The translations under genes and the position numbers were made by a program. A DNA stretch of 64,000 bases from Progne subis subis (taxonomy: Eukaryota; Chordata; Aves; Passeriformes; Hirundinidae): contig JAKJHU010000005.1 in the NCBI GenBank assembly GCA_022316685.1, positions 16,966,707 to 17,030,706 on the forward strand. Direction: 5' to 3'. Shown one piece after another: positions 1 through 14,972 of this stretch. Position 1 is the stretch's first letter, and every line of letters begins with the position of its first letter. Under the pieces are notes generated by a model. It searched no databases and was not told where the DNA came from. It worked only from the letters and a program-made list of their open reading frames with translations.

Positions 1-44
1 GAAATTACTCTTTTAAAGTAAAATGATGCACTTCTTTTGGAAGG

Positions 45-67
45 GGATTATTATTATTATTATTATT
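45..67. repeat. TTA/TAT trinucleotide microsatellite
   Basis: About seven TAT units in a row, in intron. Confidence 0.9.
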
Positions 68-1166
68 CTCTTGTACTGAAGCAAGCATTACAGGCAGTGA
101 CTCCATGATCCAGACTGTGTTACAGGTGGCCCTTCTTCCAAATGCTTCAGATAAATTGTAGCAGAGAATACACAAACAATGTATGACTAGGGCACACAGG
201 TGGGGCTCAACGTAAATTAACATTTAAGTTATTAAATCAGAGGATCAACTGTGCTTCAAAACACAAAAAACATGACAGTAAATTTCATTTTAACAGAGAA
301 AGGTAAACACTGACTTTAGAAAGGGTTCAATCCCTAGAACTCACCTCATCCCAGGTTACAGTTTATAGAACCGCTAGAGTAAACTCACCATTTTCTGCTG
401 GAAAAACCTCTCACATTGTATTAATGAGGTGTATGCGAAAAGCCAAAGAGGATGTGAGAAAGAAAGAAAGGAAAATCCTTTTGACTGCATTAGACTATAC
501 CAGATGGTAATGGATTTTTAAAATAGAAAAAAGCGTACATTTGCGGATTGTGCTTAGCCACAGTAAATGATACAGAAAATATGGCTGAGTCTTAATATGT
601 TTTTGTTCAATCCTTGTGTTTTGTAGTAAAATGAAAGATTGAATAAAATGTAATTGAAAAATTATTGCTAGGATGTGAAACAGAGTAACACAGTAATAGA
701 CCATGGGTTAAGACAATTCTCCTCTTAGTGTAAAGATACATACTCTCTAGTGAGTGAAACGTATTATCCATGCCTGAGGATTTTAACACACAGGAAGCTT
801 AACAAGTGCCCAGATCAGATTCACCTGAGATTGGCAGATATTCAAAGGGATTAAGCCATCAGCAGAAAAGATAACCTTAACGGTGGATTTTGAGATTTGG
901 GGATTGGGATCCAAAGAAAATACCTAATAAGAAGTGAATTTTCCCTACACCAATTTAGGACAACAATTCAGGCAGCTCAAGAGCCTGACAAAAGTTTAGC
1001 TGTGTATGCCAACATCAGAATTACAAGTCTAAAAGTACTAACTATTGTACAAGTTTGGCAGTGCCAGACTGGTTATTGGCACAGTGTATTTCTAGCTACT
1101 TAAGGCTCAAGGACAGCCTGCAGCCAGTCCATTTTCTTTTTAAGACAATTTACAACCTCATGCTCC

Positions 1167-1245
1167 ACAGAATTATAGAATGGTTGGGAGAGACCTTAAA
1201 GATCACCTAGTTCTAACCTTTCTGCCATGGGCAGAGACACCATGC
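1167..1245 (-). mobile_element. CR1 LINE 3'-end fragment
   Basis: About 80 bp: CACAGAATTATAGAATGG, then GGGAGAGACCTTAAAGATCA and CTGCCATGGGCAGAGACACC. It matches the terminal part of a CR1 in reverse orientation and parallels the start of the 10.4-kb element. Very short and old. Confidence 0.75.
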
Positions 1246-4200
1246 TAACTTACAGAGTATATACAACCATATACCCCAAATTCCTCTAAATTCCCATCTC
1301 TTCTGGCTGTTCTCCACTTTAAGCTTCTGGAAACAGGACTACTCAAATTTTAGGAATGGCAAAATGATTTGGCATAAAACATTATCAAACCATCAGTAAT
1401 CAGCTGCTGAACAAGGCCTCAGTACTCTTACTATATGATACTTTTCAAGTTATCTTATTTTCCACTTCGCCTAAAATAATTTCACAAATAATAACAAACC
1501 AATGTCATCTAAAGGACAACCCCTCAGTCAACCAAGGACCTGTTGTCTGTCTTGCCTTCTTTGTTTGTGTGCCTTAATCTCAAAATCTTGGTCACAACAT
1601 TGCAAAATGTAGACTCTCTGCAGCCCAGCATCTGTCACTGACAGGAAGCTTTCACTGAAATATATACAAAATGTTCTTGCTTGTTCTTATTTCACATGAT
1701 GCAATAGAAGTAATCCCATGCTATCCTAACAGTTGCTTAATCATGTTAACCAGTTCCTCCTCCTGCCTTCTGTCTTTGTAGCTTTTTTTTTTTTTTCCCC
1801 CCAAACTAGCCAGCTCCTGCTGTCAGAACTCCCCAAGATGTAGCTCCACAGCTTCCCAGGCATTTTCTGAAGCACAGCCTGGGCTCCTACTCCACGTTTT
1901 GAGCATTATATTCTTTTGGAAACACAGTACTTCCTCCAAACATCTATTTCCTCTGCTCCATGAGCTTCTTGAGCTTCTAGGACAAAAGTTACACTGATCT
2001 TCCCAGGGAAGATTAAGCTAGCACTGCATGCATGCCATTTCTGCTAAAAGGTTATAGGTCTGGTGGCACATGACCTTGTTGAAGTGGTAAAAAGAGATAG
2101 ATTTTGGGGATTGTTTTTTTTCTTCACAGAAGTGAACCTTTTCCACAGATGAAATCTGTTTTCACCCCTTTTTTAAAGAGGACTGAGTACAGCTTCCAGA
2201 TCATTCCAGGTCAGTATAAAATGTCAAAATTGAGAGTCTTATTATTAATCCATATTCTAGTTTCCAGAGGTCTTTAATAAAACAAAATAACTCATTTTCT
2301 CTTTCTTAATTATATGGCATCTTTAATGGAGGTTGTGCAGACCAATTTTGTATTTTAAAAAAAAAAAAAAATTAACTTTTTAATGGTTTCTGGAATCAAG
2401 GTTAGAATGTGCCTGCCTGCTTCCAGGAATACCACTCTCCATTAGCAAACAAAGCATTCAATTACCTAGCATTAAGCATCAAATCAAATAGTACAAAGGG
2501 GAAAAAAGTACATTTAAAATATCAACTACCACATTTTGGCTGTATAACAAACACTTTCCCAGTCACAAGTGTGGCTATTATATTTCTGTAATAGATGTTT
2601 TATCCCTGTGCTACAATTTCTCCATTGTGAGTGGCTCCACTCTAAGCTCACAGGTTACAGTAGGAGTATGCTTGTCATATAGCAAGACAATAGGTTGAAG
2701 CAAATGAGTTTCTAAATTGAAGGGGTGTCTGTTCACATACACTAAGAGCAAATGGTATTTCATGTTCAGTATGTTGCAATTTCTATTTGGCTGTAATATG
2801 GATTTGCTTATGGATCACTTTCAAACAGAGAAGGAAAATTCAGGATGGGTTCTATGTTGACATTAGACAAACACCTGTTCTCATAGTACCATGAAAAGCA
2901 TCTCTGAAACCTGGTGTTTCATGCAGACACACCTGCCTATGTTTACAGAGGTGAGCTCTACAATGCCAGTACTTGTTGGCTCTAAGGCCAGTTAGCACAG
3001 AGTAACTCAGGTCCGTCCCATCCAGCTCTGCAGGCCTTTGAAATGCTGTGGCTGTATCTAAACTGCCTGCTGGGGAAGGACTTGGGTTGGTGCTAGCTCC
3101 TAACCAGTGCCCAGGAGTTTCTGCAGCATGTTTGCCAGGCCCAGAACGATGCCAGGGTGATGGTACAGGCAAGGCAGTCCCAGTGCCCAGGTGCAGCCCC
3201 AGACACCCTGGCATGCAGTGCACTGGAGTCCAAGGCAGCCAGAGCAGTCACAGAGCTGGGCTCTGCCTGTAGGTAGCAAAGCTGAGAAGTACCTGGAGCC
3301 AAATTCTGCATTCACAGAACAGTTATTTCTGTGGATTTCTCCTGGCAGAGGTTTTGAATCGTAACTCCAAAGCAGCCCAGAGCAAATGAAAACAGAAGTA
3401 TGAACTAAGAACAGTTTCAGACAGTAATGCAGTAGTAACTAGAGTAACACGTGTGCCAGAGGACGGGATTTGGCTCCTGACTCCAGTAAAGCTGTGGGAA
3501 TAACAAAATTTCCATTTCCTCTTTTACTACAATGAAATCTGACTGCTGCATTCTGATTTAACCCGCAGAAGCAAGGAAATAGAAAGGCAAAATTCATTAC
3601 TCTAAACATTTAGACCTTCTAATGCTTTTTTACTTTTCAGGGCAGGCCTTACAGCACTTCAGAAAACCATGCTGCTCCTTCTACTGTTTGGTGTGTAAAG
3701 AGTGGCACAATTTGTATAGTGAATAGAGAGAGACACTGTGCCAGAGTACACACAAATCTCAGTAAACTGAGACAGGAGCATGCAATAATGAATGAGAGAA
3801 ATAGTACTGAGTGGATTTCCGTAATACAGAATAAGGTATTTGGCTATTGTTCACTGGGAATACAGGGCAGCTTTTAATATTATCTGATAGCAGTGACCTG
3901 TAATTTACCCTCTGAAAATCAATAAAAAGATAATGCTGTAGCCTTTGCCTTATTCAAATATATCTAAAGTAAAGCAAACAGAGTTAGCCTCTGAGAACCC
4001 AGTCTTCATTTTGCTGTGGCAATGGTGTTACTAAAATGATCTTTAAATCATTTTACCAGTTTAGAAGACACAATTTCTCATTTCCAGGTACATATGGGGT
4101 GGATACCAAACATATTTTCCACTAATAAGAAATAATGTTTAACCTGCATACTTACGGAAGTATGAGAAATCCATTACACTTTCTCAAGTGGAACATCTGC

Positions 4201-5523
4201 ATACAGGATCATCGGGAAAATTGTGCTCTTCAATTCACTCCTGACATGTTTATGTACATTCACTTTTTCTTTCGGCCTTTATTTTCCCCTTTAAAACCCA
4301 AAAAGAATATAGGATGGCATTGCTTGGAAAAACTAGTGTAAATGCAGATTTAAAAGTGATCTTAATTTCCTTCTAGGCTCACTCTCTGAAGAAATCATGT
4401 TGGAAGTCTCCTGCAAGAGCCAAGGGAGCAGACCACCAGTTCCGACTTTTAATGTCCAGGGCTGCACAAACACCATTTTACCCAGGCTCCTTCCCTTGCT
4501 ATGTATGTACTTAGAAAGAGGACTCCAGATGGAGTTGGCAATTTGTTGGCTTGCCATCTGAACCAATCTTTCTGATATTATTTATAGAAGGTCTGCTTTT
4601 AAATAGGCTGGCTGATATTCTCATCCATCTAACTGCAGCTCTGGACTCCAGGGGCTGCCAGTGGACTGTCACAGCCACGACACTTGGCAGGCCAGGTCCT
4701 TGCTCGGTATAAATCAGCACTATTCCTGCTTACTGCTGCTAAGGGTTTCACTTGACATTTTTAGTACTGCTTGATTCATGCCCCAGTTAATCTGTTTCAC
4801 TTTCATGATTTTACTTGCATGTTTAGCAAAAATCCTTCAACACTGTTACCTTGTTTCTAATTGAATATTCCAACTGACGCACCCTTTTAGACAGCTTTCA
4901 AGCATTGCAGTACTAAATGGCATATTATTATTGAAATTATTATTTTTGATTAATATAAAAATTATTAAAACTAACAATTCAGTTACTGGACATTGGAAAT
5001 TTTTCTGAGATTTTACCACTACCAGATAAATTACCTGCATAATTATTTTTATTATGCAGAAATAAATTTTCTGGGCAAAAACAACATCTATTCTTATTTA
5101 TATTATATTGCAAATTGACAGACAATATTTAACTGTCAGTTATTACCCATTTATAAAAGATGAAAAGCAATTAAGCATTACAGTATATTTTAAAAGAGTT
5201 CTTAATTTCTATTCAAGCTTTTTGTTTAACTTTATGCTGGAGATTTACAAAACAAACTAATTGCATTTGAAAAATTTAGCCCCATGAGAAATTGCATTCA
5301 CTATTCTTTGGTCTGTCTGGCTTTTTGAACCAAGAAGCAGCACAGTTTGGAATTTTAAATGCAACTTTCAGCTGTAATCTGCCACTGCAGCTGGTGGCCC
5401 ACAGTAATGCTCAGGGCTATTTGAGTGTGATTGTGGCAGAATTTGCTCATATTCCAAATCATCATAAAGCTGCTTTTTTCCAACTGCCAATGCAATGTTT
5501 AGATATATTTTTGGGCCTTTCCC

Positions 5524-5546
5524 CTCCCCCCCCCCCCCCCCCCCCC
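5524..5546. repeat. poly(C) tract
   Basis: More than 20 consecutive C on the plus strand, just after a CCCCTC lead-in. Mononucleotide C runs of this length are uncommon compared with A/T runs. Confidence 0.85.
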
Positions 5547-8500
5547 AATAGGGCAAGGAAATTACCTATGGTGGATGGAATTTTAACTGACATCTATATA
5601 ACCTAAGAAATACAGGACTCAATTCTGCATCTATTGAAGCCTCCTGTCTCCCCAAACTTTTGTCAATCAATTTAACTGACCTAGCATCAGTGTGCTCAGT
5701 AGGGAGTTTAAAAACATAGTACTGTTCCTTTGGAATCTGCTGGTTTTATTCATGTCGGGTTTTTTTGAATGAAATACTTTGCAGAAACAATGAACAAAAT
5801 GTCTGGCTAATGTCACAGATAGAACCTTCTCCACATAAGCAACTTGACAGTGCGTTACTTCTCTAGATTGCCTGACCTTGTAGCCAAGTGTACTAAAATG
5901 TTATTTGGCCATAAATTTTAAAATAGAGAGCAAAATCAAGAAATCACAGAAATAATTAATTGCATCAAAGTCCAGTAAATAAACATTTTAAGGAAGGTTC
6001 CTCTGCTTGACAGAGGATTGTCTTTTATTTCCTTTACAGTTCCATATATACAACAGCAGCAATACTGCATGATACTCATCATCACCTCTTTCTGTGTTTT
6101 ATTTCCACTCAGAAAACTGCATAACCATAGTATAACTAATAATGCATTTTTCACAACCAAAACCCCCTCAACCAGCAGCCTCTGTCAGCCTGACAAGTAT
6201 GCTGACTAGTTCCAGCAGTGGTGACCTTTGTATGGACTCACTGGGATCACAGGCTCGCTTCCATATCTGCAAAGAAGCCTTCAGCTGTAAGCGAAACAGT
6301 TTTAATGTTGTCTCTTGTCTTCGTTCAATGAAAAGTCCCATAACAGAGTTATACACTGCAGTACTTAAGAGGACTAAACAGTGATTACCTAAAAAATCCA
6401 CAGATGGCTCATACAATGCCCTTCATAGCAGAAAAAACTTGTATCAGTTTTTAAATTTTCTTTCATGTCTCTTAAAATTTCCAGACCAGCATTAACTAAT
6501 GATAATTTCTTTGTCAATAAATTAATTTCTGAATTATAGCTTTGCAGGTCAGAAGAGGATGGGAAAGCACACAAATATGAAGATAACCTTCTTGTGAAAT
6601 ATAAGCATGATAAATACTACAGGACCTTGGAAGCTGGCCAATCCAATAAGAAGTACAGGATTTTACCCTGTGGAGCAGGAGCCATATGAGGCAATACAAC
6701 TGGGAGGGGTGGCAGAAGGGAGATACAGAGTCCATACACCTCTCAGAGCTTTACCCTTCCAACTGTTTTTGCTGCAGTTTCTGAAAAGCACTCATCTACA
6801 ACCAGGCAGGTCTTCCTTGTTTTCTCCATCTGAGTCCAGGGTAGGTACAGAGACACCATTTCACTATCCTGAGACTGCTACACTTAGCAGGAAGACTGAC
6901 TCATTTGACATCTACACAATTTAATGTTTGATCCACAGGTACCAGTGGATCAAACTGCACAGAGGCAGAACTTATTACTTCAAACACAGTAAAAACCCTT
7001 TCATTACCATTACAAAGGGAGCGGTATACTCTGTTGAGAAAGACACCATAATCAGCTTTTCTGGTTAATGTCTCCTCTTCCCACTCTGCCAGTCCTTTTC
7101 CACATGCACCAGAAGCTTCAGCTCCTTGACACTCCAGCATGGCCTACTGGCATTAGGAAGCATCTCCATATGTGCACATGTTCACAAGGTATCAAAGCTG
7201 CTCAGCACTTTGCAAAACTGAGCCTGTTTATTTCTCTTGTATATTACTCTTCACTAGATCCAGTCACACAATGAAGAAGCTACTGTGGCAATGTGACCCT
7301 TAGCATCAGCTGCTCCAAGGTTTTTGAGAATTCCTTAATTCACTTAAAACAAAATTACCCAGGTTAGTCAGCTAATGATGGAAAAGCGTTTAACTCACTG
7401 TTTTTGCCTTTATTAAAAGAGCGCTCACATAAAACCTGCTCTGCTATGGATCAGTCTACACAGCACAGATCACCAGAGCACAGTACACACAAACAGGGAT
7501 TCTGGCAGCAATGATTCCGTGGGATCTGCAACTTCTTCTGTCAGCACTTTTTAATTTAAAAGGATAGGGTTTTATGGTCATAGAACCATTATTGTTTTGC
7601 TTATCTTTATTTCTATCAAGATTTATCTGTAAAAAGCCAGGTTAACCAGTGTTGCACATGATCATGTATTTCTTGCTAGAACTCACTATGAAAGATGGCA
7701 GCTTGTAGCAACCTCCCACAAACTACAGGCAGGGTTATAAAAGTGTGGCCAGTTTTCACCTTGGTAGTCTTATCCAAAAATCACGTAACTCCCCCATCAG
7801 GGTAAGAAGGACTGAGATTATAGTAAGGGTGAAAGCAAAAAACAGTTACATTATGTGTATCCTTCTCTGCCAGTCATTAAAGTGATATAAAAGATACTCT
7901 CTCCCAATATGTTTGGGACCTAATACAGTTTCAGAGAAATTGACAGTAAAGTAATAGTAGCATGTGAATGGAAGACAGAGAACTTGGCCTCAATGCAGAA
8001 AATAAATTGTATTTTATCAACAACATAGGAGGGATCTATGGAAATACTTCTGCACAATATGATGTGTCATCTGATAGCCAAAAAGGTACTTATTTTTTCC
8101 ACCTATGCAGAGTGATGGTTTGGCAAATAAGCTGAAGGTAAGATAGCCCTTGAACACTTAAGCTAATGGACAGTCTAGATACATCACAAAGTGGCAAAGT
8201 GCTCACAAAAACATCCTAGGTGGAAGCTGATAGAAGATCTTAACCACACATTTTCTCCCACTGGCTCCTGCTGGCATCAGTGGAAGACAGAAAACAGTTA
8301 TTATAATAAGAATGGCTGCAAGGTTACCTGGGCAGTTCTCATCTTGCTACACAGTCACAATTCACTGGAGACTGGTTCTCTGCTGACACGCTTTTTATGA
8401 AAAGTGATCATTAAGTTCATTAAAGTTCCAACTCTATCAGCATGGAGCCAATTTTAATGACCTCATCTCCAGTTCAAAGTCTCTCATCAGGGTCTTCTGA

Positions 8501-10365
8501 ACTCTAGTACTTCTTTCTCATCCTCTCTTACTGGGATCAAACATTGGTACCTGTCCCATCTAGCTAATCTTGGTCTTCTGTTTGCTGCAGCTGAAATGAA
8601 ATGAAATATTTTCCTATCTTCTCATGAGTTATTCTTCAAGTCCTTTAATACAAACAGGTTTAGTTAAGACTTTTCCTGACATTTCTAAGCATAGTGTAGT
8701 TACGGATCACTGTGGCCAATAGTACTCCAAATAAGGCCTTCAACCCCAGATACATCCTCATTTCATACATAAGTGCACATTATATAAAGATTAGACTTCT
8801 AGCAGAACTTACAATGTCCAGTATTTTAGAACAGCTACAAATTAACCTCGACATTTTCTGATTACAAACCACAAAACTCAATGACTTTGCTCATGTTCCT
8901 TTTCAGGAAAAGAAGCGGTTGTGTCATATCCCTAAATAAATTATAAAATAAACATTTCTGCTTTTTCCCGCCATCAGTAACATAACCTAATCACAAGGAA
9001 ATCACATTTGACTTGATCCATCTCCAGAATTTCTAGTTGGAATTTGTTTCACACAAAACATCCTGTCAGGAAGGTGGAAGGGAGCCCAACTTTTGCAGTG
9101 TGATATATTATAGAGCAAGACAGTCGGCTGCACACTTGTGAAACAGTAAAATGTAGCCTATTGAAAAAAATATACAATTCTGTGTTTCAAAATTCCTTAT
9201 ACCCCAATAAAAACTGGTAAAAAAATTAAGGATTCTACTGACATTAAAGACCTTCCTGGCTGTCTTTAGGCCCTGGTTGGGCTTATTGCCTTGGTCATCA
9301 AACCTAATGTTGGTTGCAGGAGGATAAAGACTTGTGCAACTTTCAACTTTGACATGGTAAGTACTGAATACTTAGTTTTGGTTTAGACTGCTAAATTTTC
9401 TTTCTTTTCTTCCCATAGAGAATGGAATCAATCTTAGCAATCTAATCACAGGCACTGTGAAGTTCTGTGAGGGGAAAAGACAAACAACACCTAGTTGTTA
9501 TTTAAACTGTCATTTCGAGGAATGCACCTTTCCTTCAAATTTGTTTTTTTCACCCACATCATGCATCTCTTTGTGTGTATTTTGTGTGAATGTACGTGTA
9601 GGAGTGAAGAAACAACATCACACAGGGAGATTGGCAAGACAGAATATAAGCGCTGGAGAATGAGTATAAATAGGACTCACCAACCTCAGCTGATGAGTGT
9701 GTTTTCACATTTCAGGAAGAAGAAGGGAAAATAATAGTGTCTTTATAGTACCACAGTATCTTACTCACTTTGTACTTACTTACTTTGAGCAAGTAAGAGT
9801 TAAAACCTCACAAAACAGAAGTGAGAAGGACACAACCTGCAGGACAGCGAGCAATCAGTATTGGACAACCTGGCAAATGTACAAGGCCTGTTTAACAACA
9901 GGGATTGACTTACTATTTGTGGTAGGCAAACCTGTCCCGTCTCTCATGACAGAAATCAGACAATGCAACTTTTGTATTACAGCTACATAGTACAGTTTGC
10001 GTAAACGCAAAATAAATCATGATAACTTATACCAAACTGCAAATTTGACAGAGTCATTGATTTGCAAATGTAACTTCAAGTATTTTCAAAGTCAATTTAA
10101 GACTTAAATAAAGTAGTTGCATTCTGTTCACTGAACTTTTCTTTACCCTCAAAAACCAATCCCTAATTTGATACAGCTGGGTAATTTTTGGTCAGGCCCA
10201 AAAGATCTGGACTGCATGTTGCTGGTCTGGCTCTATGTTGGAACTTGCCAGCTTGCTCAGTTCCTCCGCACAGGATACATAGACCCAGGCCCCGGTGTTT
10301 ATTTACGCATTTCCACAACTATTTATATTCAATATACACTACAAGTATTAACATATAATAATAAA

Positions 10366-11046
10366 ATCATAGAATGGCTTGGGTTGGAAGGGGCCTTAAA
10401 GATCATCAAGATCATCTAGTTCCTGCCATGGGCAGGGACACCTTTCATTAGACCAGGTTGTTCAAAGCTCCATCCAAACTGGCCTTGAACATTTCCAGGG
10501 AAGGAGCATCCACAGTTACTCTGGGCAACATGTGCCAATGCCTCACCACCATCAAAATAAAGTATTTCTTCTTAATATCTGATCTAAACCTACGTTCTTT
10601 CAGTTGAAGCCATTCCCTCTAGTTATGGCACTACATGCCCTTGTAAAAGGTTTCTCTCCATCCTTCTTGCAGGCCCCTTCAGGTACCAGAAGGCCGCAAT
10701 AAATTCACACCATAGATACCCCTTCTCCAGGCTGAACCCCAATTATCTCAGCCTTTCCTCATAGGACAGGTGTTCCATCCCTCTAATCATCTTGGTGGCC
10801 TCCTCTGGGCTCACTCCAGCAGCTCCATGTCCTTCCTGTGCTGGGACCCCAGAGCTGGATGCAGCGCTGCAGGTGGGGTCTCAGCAGGGAGGAGCAGAGG
10901 GGCAGAATTCCCACCGCTGCCCTGCCGGCCACGCTGCTTTGGATGCAGCCCAGGATACAACTGGATTTCTGGGCTGCCAGATTGCTGGGTCATGTCCAGC
11001 TTCTCATCCACCAGCACCCCAAGTCCTTCTCAGCAGGGCTGTTCTA
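10366..11046 (-). mobile_element. CR1 LINE, truncated 3' end
   Basis: About 680 bp that reads, from low to high coordinate, as the reverse complement of a CR1 3' end. It opens with ATCATAGAATGG and GGTTGGAAGGGGCC, followed by text typical of avian CR1 ORF2/3' UTR (CCTTCTCCAGGCTGAACCCC; GGCCTCCTCTGGGCTCACTC). The element is therefore inserted on the minus strand and 5'-truncated, as most CR1 copies are. Open frames on both strands here belong to this relic. Confidence 0.9.
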
Positions 11047-14000
11047 GTTCTGTTTATAACAGCTATCAAATATGAAATTGTTTAATCTCATTACATTAAA
11101 ACATGCAAAGTGCTCACACTGCTATCCTCTGCCCTTTTTAATTTGGGAATCTAATTTTTTAGAATACAAATAAGTTTCATATTCTGTTTTGATTATATGA
11201 CCAACCTTATTTCACATCAGTAATTGTAAAATATGGGGATTTTGTATGCATTCAATATTTAACAGCCTTTTGGAACAATTTCTGGCCAGTACAACGAAGT
11301 CTCTGTTCCTTGGTTTCCTATGAAGTAGCAAATGGGCTACCACATATACAGCTATAATGAGGTATAACAATGCTTATTTTGTAAAGTGCTTTCTTTTAAT
11401 GTCAAATTAAAAAGTACCATGCAGTGAAGTTAAAACAAGCAACTTTAGACCAGAAATTAATTTACAATTAGATGATTTCAAAAAGCAGTTAAAAATCATT
11501 TGAGATTATTTCCAAAATGAAAAAGCACTTACTGAGCATTGACATAAGCAAATCTATACAAGGTCTAACAACAGGTTTATCATGCAGGTAGTTCCTTCAT
11601 GATCTCAGAAATATAAAGAATTAAGTTTAGACTAAACACTCTTTATTTGAAATATATATTCTTTGAAAAGCTCCTCCTTGAACACAGCGAGCCAAATTTT
11701 GAAACTCCAACCAACCTCACTGGAACTTAATATGCTGAATTGGGTGTCTGTATCCTTGCAGAAAGCTTTCTCAGCCTTAGAGTGGTTGCACAACCACTCA
11801 AGAAGACAACAAAAAGAACAGATTGTGAAGGTCCTACCTAAGTTTTAACAGTTTCTACTCATGCTTTACTTGTGTCTAACCCACAATCAGTGGTGAGAAG
11901 AGATACCTTTTTTTCCCTTTCCTTCATTGCAGAATACCCTAGATCTTTGCTACACAGAGTACATTCTGGGAATTGATTTCTACCAAGCATACAGAAAAAC
12001 TTTGCTAAGGTAGTACTCAGTAAACAAAATTGTTTTGGTAGGCATGGTTATTTAGTAAGATTCTTTACAAGAACCAGTAATTAAACCATAAAGCCTCTTG
12101 CCAGAAGGTAGTAGAGATATTAAAATTTTCTGTGGACTCAAGGAGACTGGGAAAAATAAAGACTCATGATTATCAAGGATGCCATCCTGCTTCACAAAGT
12201 CCACAAATCTTGAACTGCTGCAGCATTAGAACTTTATTTTGAGGAAACACCTTCTTACACACCTCCCTTTTCTAATGGCTTCGTTAGACATGTGTTAGTG
12301 ACACAGATCCTAAATCTGATCCAGACAACCACTCTTACGATCTTACGATAACCATAAACATTGGTTAAAGGTTTTCCATGGCTAGACCTAAATTTGAAGA
12401 GAATAGAAAGGGATGTGAAATACCTGTGTGTGGATACAAGATGTAAGCAAGTGGCTGTTAAAACTTAATAATACAACTCAACTTCCACTTGTCAGCACTT
12501 TAGTGTGTTTCAGTCATAAGCACCTATTAATTTCTAAGGTAAAATAGATTAATTTTTTTTAACAATGTAGATTGGTTTGAAGCTAAATTGAATTCACACT
12601 TGATGTGAAATAGATCTAAACTCAAATTTTAAAAAGCACACCATGAAAGCACTGAGTTCTCATTACACTCAACATAAAGATGTACTATGCAACAGTACCA
12701 GATAATATATATACAACACTTTTGGAAACTATGCTTTACACAAAATTAAAACATTTCCTTACTGCATAAAGCATAAACCTTCAGCAATTCAGTAACTGGC
12801 TGAGTTCACTTGAGGCACCTCAGCTGAAACAAAACTTACAGGAAAATCATAATGAAGTTCATACATTTTCATTTTCACTGCAACTGAAATGAGTCAGGTA
12901 GCACAGTGACCTTGCACCTTTATAATGTACTTTTTGTTTCTCGTGTACAACTGCCACATGATTGTGATTTGCACTTGCATGTTTCCTAACGAGGATCATT
13001 TAGTGGTAATAAAAAGCCTTGGTTAATTTCTAAACACAATTGGTTTAGAGGTCACCATGATAATATGATAAGAAGAGGAAAAATGGATATGAGACACATT
13101 CCCTTCTGCTTGATCCTCGTGGTCAGCTTCAAACTGCCTCTCTGGCTGAGGCCATGCTAGATGCCTAGCAGTGCTTCCTCCCAGCACACAGAGGAAGAAA
13201 CAGATGTGCAGAAGAGAGGGAGGGAGGCCCGATGAAAGGAAAGCAATTTCTCTTCTCTCCCTTCTCCAGTCAGTGCTGAATGAAGAGAAAAACCAATCAC
13301 ATTCACCATGCTTGTCCTATATTTCCTCTCTCTTTCCCTTTTTAAGATGGCTCAGTCATTTTAGTCCCCCGTGAACACTGGTAAAACAGTGCCACATCTA
13401 CTTTTTTCTCCTCATTTCAGACACCACCTTTTTACTTCACCCACAGCCAGATCTCCTTGCTTCAGATTCCCTTCATCCTATAACTATCCGTTTTTTCCTT
13501 TCCACATTCTCAAGGGGTTATGCCACACCTTTCAGTTGCTACATGCCAAAAGCAGACATCTTTCAAAAGCCCTTGTGACTTTGCACATACATAATGACAT
13601 CTCCTGAATGATTTTTTTGATTACACATAGTCTGAGGTCGTGCTGTGCTAAATGTTATATTCAGTGTATGTTCCAGTCACTCACAAGAGCACATACAAAG
13701 AAAGCTGGTGCATGACAGGTGATGTCAGAAGAAAAGTTAAAAAGCAGTGAAGTGAGGAGACTGAGAGAAGCAGAATGCAGAATATAATGCTTTTTTCTTT
13801 CTCTTGTTTTCTGTCAACAGAACAATTTAAAAAAAATTTTATTTGTCTGTCTTCACCAATTCATATATTAGAAGTGAGATGTGCTACTTACTTGCTCTTC
13901 ATATAAAGACATTCTGTACTGGCTAGATGAAAAAATAGTTTTGAAATATAAAATGTTCCTAGTCATTTCTCCAGTGCAAAATTTGTAACATTTACTCTTA

Positions 14001-14972
14001 TATCATGACCTGGGAAGGAAAAACATTTTAAAATAACTGTCAACTTATCTTCTTGAGGCTGTTTTCTAGATTCCTGCACTATTGGTAGACACATTTATTG
14101 TTTAATGGATGGTAAACACTCACTTTCTTTATGCCTAGACAGCTTCCTGAGAAACAAGAATGGAATATAAACCAGATTAGAAAACTGGATTTTCTAGCCT
14201 ACAGCTAATGAATTACGTGAAATTAGTTAAAACTGATTTCAGACACAATGTGACAGAAAATTGGCTGCATCTTCTAGAAGAAAGGTTGAAAGTATTTCAC
14301 TGAGCAAGAAGTCAAGAGTAAATACTTTATTGTGTAACCAAATTTAGGACAAACATCATTTTCAGCACAGAATTTAACAGAAACAACATTCCAGTCAAAT
14401 TAGCTAGCTTGACTCAGTATACCAAAGGATAAAGAGATCAGAACTGCTCCCTCTGATTCAACTTATATTTACTCAACTGAAAGCAAAACCAGATGCTACC
14501 AGATCCATACATAAAGTGTGACTGTTCCCTCACTTGGTCACCTTCAAACTACACATCTAACCAACACCCAGATGGAAAGCCTCTGTCATCTTGTCAACAC
14601 TGACATCAACAAAATCTCCATTCTTTCTATCTGTTGCTAATGAGCTTCACCATTAACATGCACATGCTTACAACAACAAAACCTTCTCATCTCTCATTCT
14701 AAACTGCACTTGTCAAAAAGGAAAATCAAAATACTCACTTCGGCTACATTTGCTTGCAGAAATGGGCTGACAGAATGCTCATAGACCTGATTACTTATCT
14801 CAATTAGAAAGAAATGTTCATCTACTTAGTGGCAATATTGCTTAATTTGTCTCAAGCCCTTCTCTAAAAAGCAATCAGTTAATTTTCCAAAAGGAAAAAC
14901 CCCGCAGGAATGCTCCAGCAGCTCCCTCCCCGCGGCGGCGGCAGCCAGCGCCGCGCACAGCCGCGCACTTAC

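Larger units (their letters stand above)
1..14972 (-). other. AKAP7: AKAP7 intron downstream of the short-isoform exon
   Basis: Holds CR1 pieces at 1.2 and 10.4-11.0 kb, the microsatellites listed, and otherwise unique AT-rich sequence. I looked for the shared AKAP7 C-terminal exon (opening GT-Glu-Lys, with the RII-binding helix) by its expected acceptor and codons and did not find it, so it should lie at lower coordinates outside the window. A GC-richer patch near 2.9-3.3 kb has open frames on both strands but no recognised product. Confidence 0.6.

Noticed and set aside
2852..3315. Cluster of 70-120 codon frames in a GC-richer patch
   Set aside because: Frames open on both strands with no recognisable domain, start context or splice sites; may be an old repeat.
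7740..7765. AAG|GTGAAAA acceptor-like site considered as the shared AKAP7 C-terminal exon
   Set aside because: Translation after the junction (Glu-Asn-Trp-Pro-His...) does not resemble the expected Glu-Lys-Asn-Gly-Gly opening or the RII-binding helix.
10770..11085. About 100-codon frames on both strands
   Set aside because: Relic CR1 3' sequence; overlapping frames are chance openings in GC-rich repeat.
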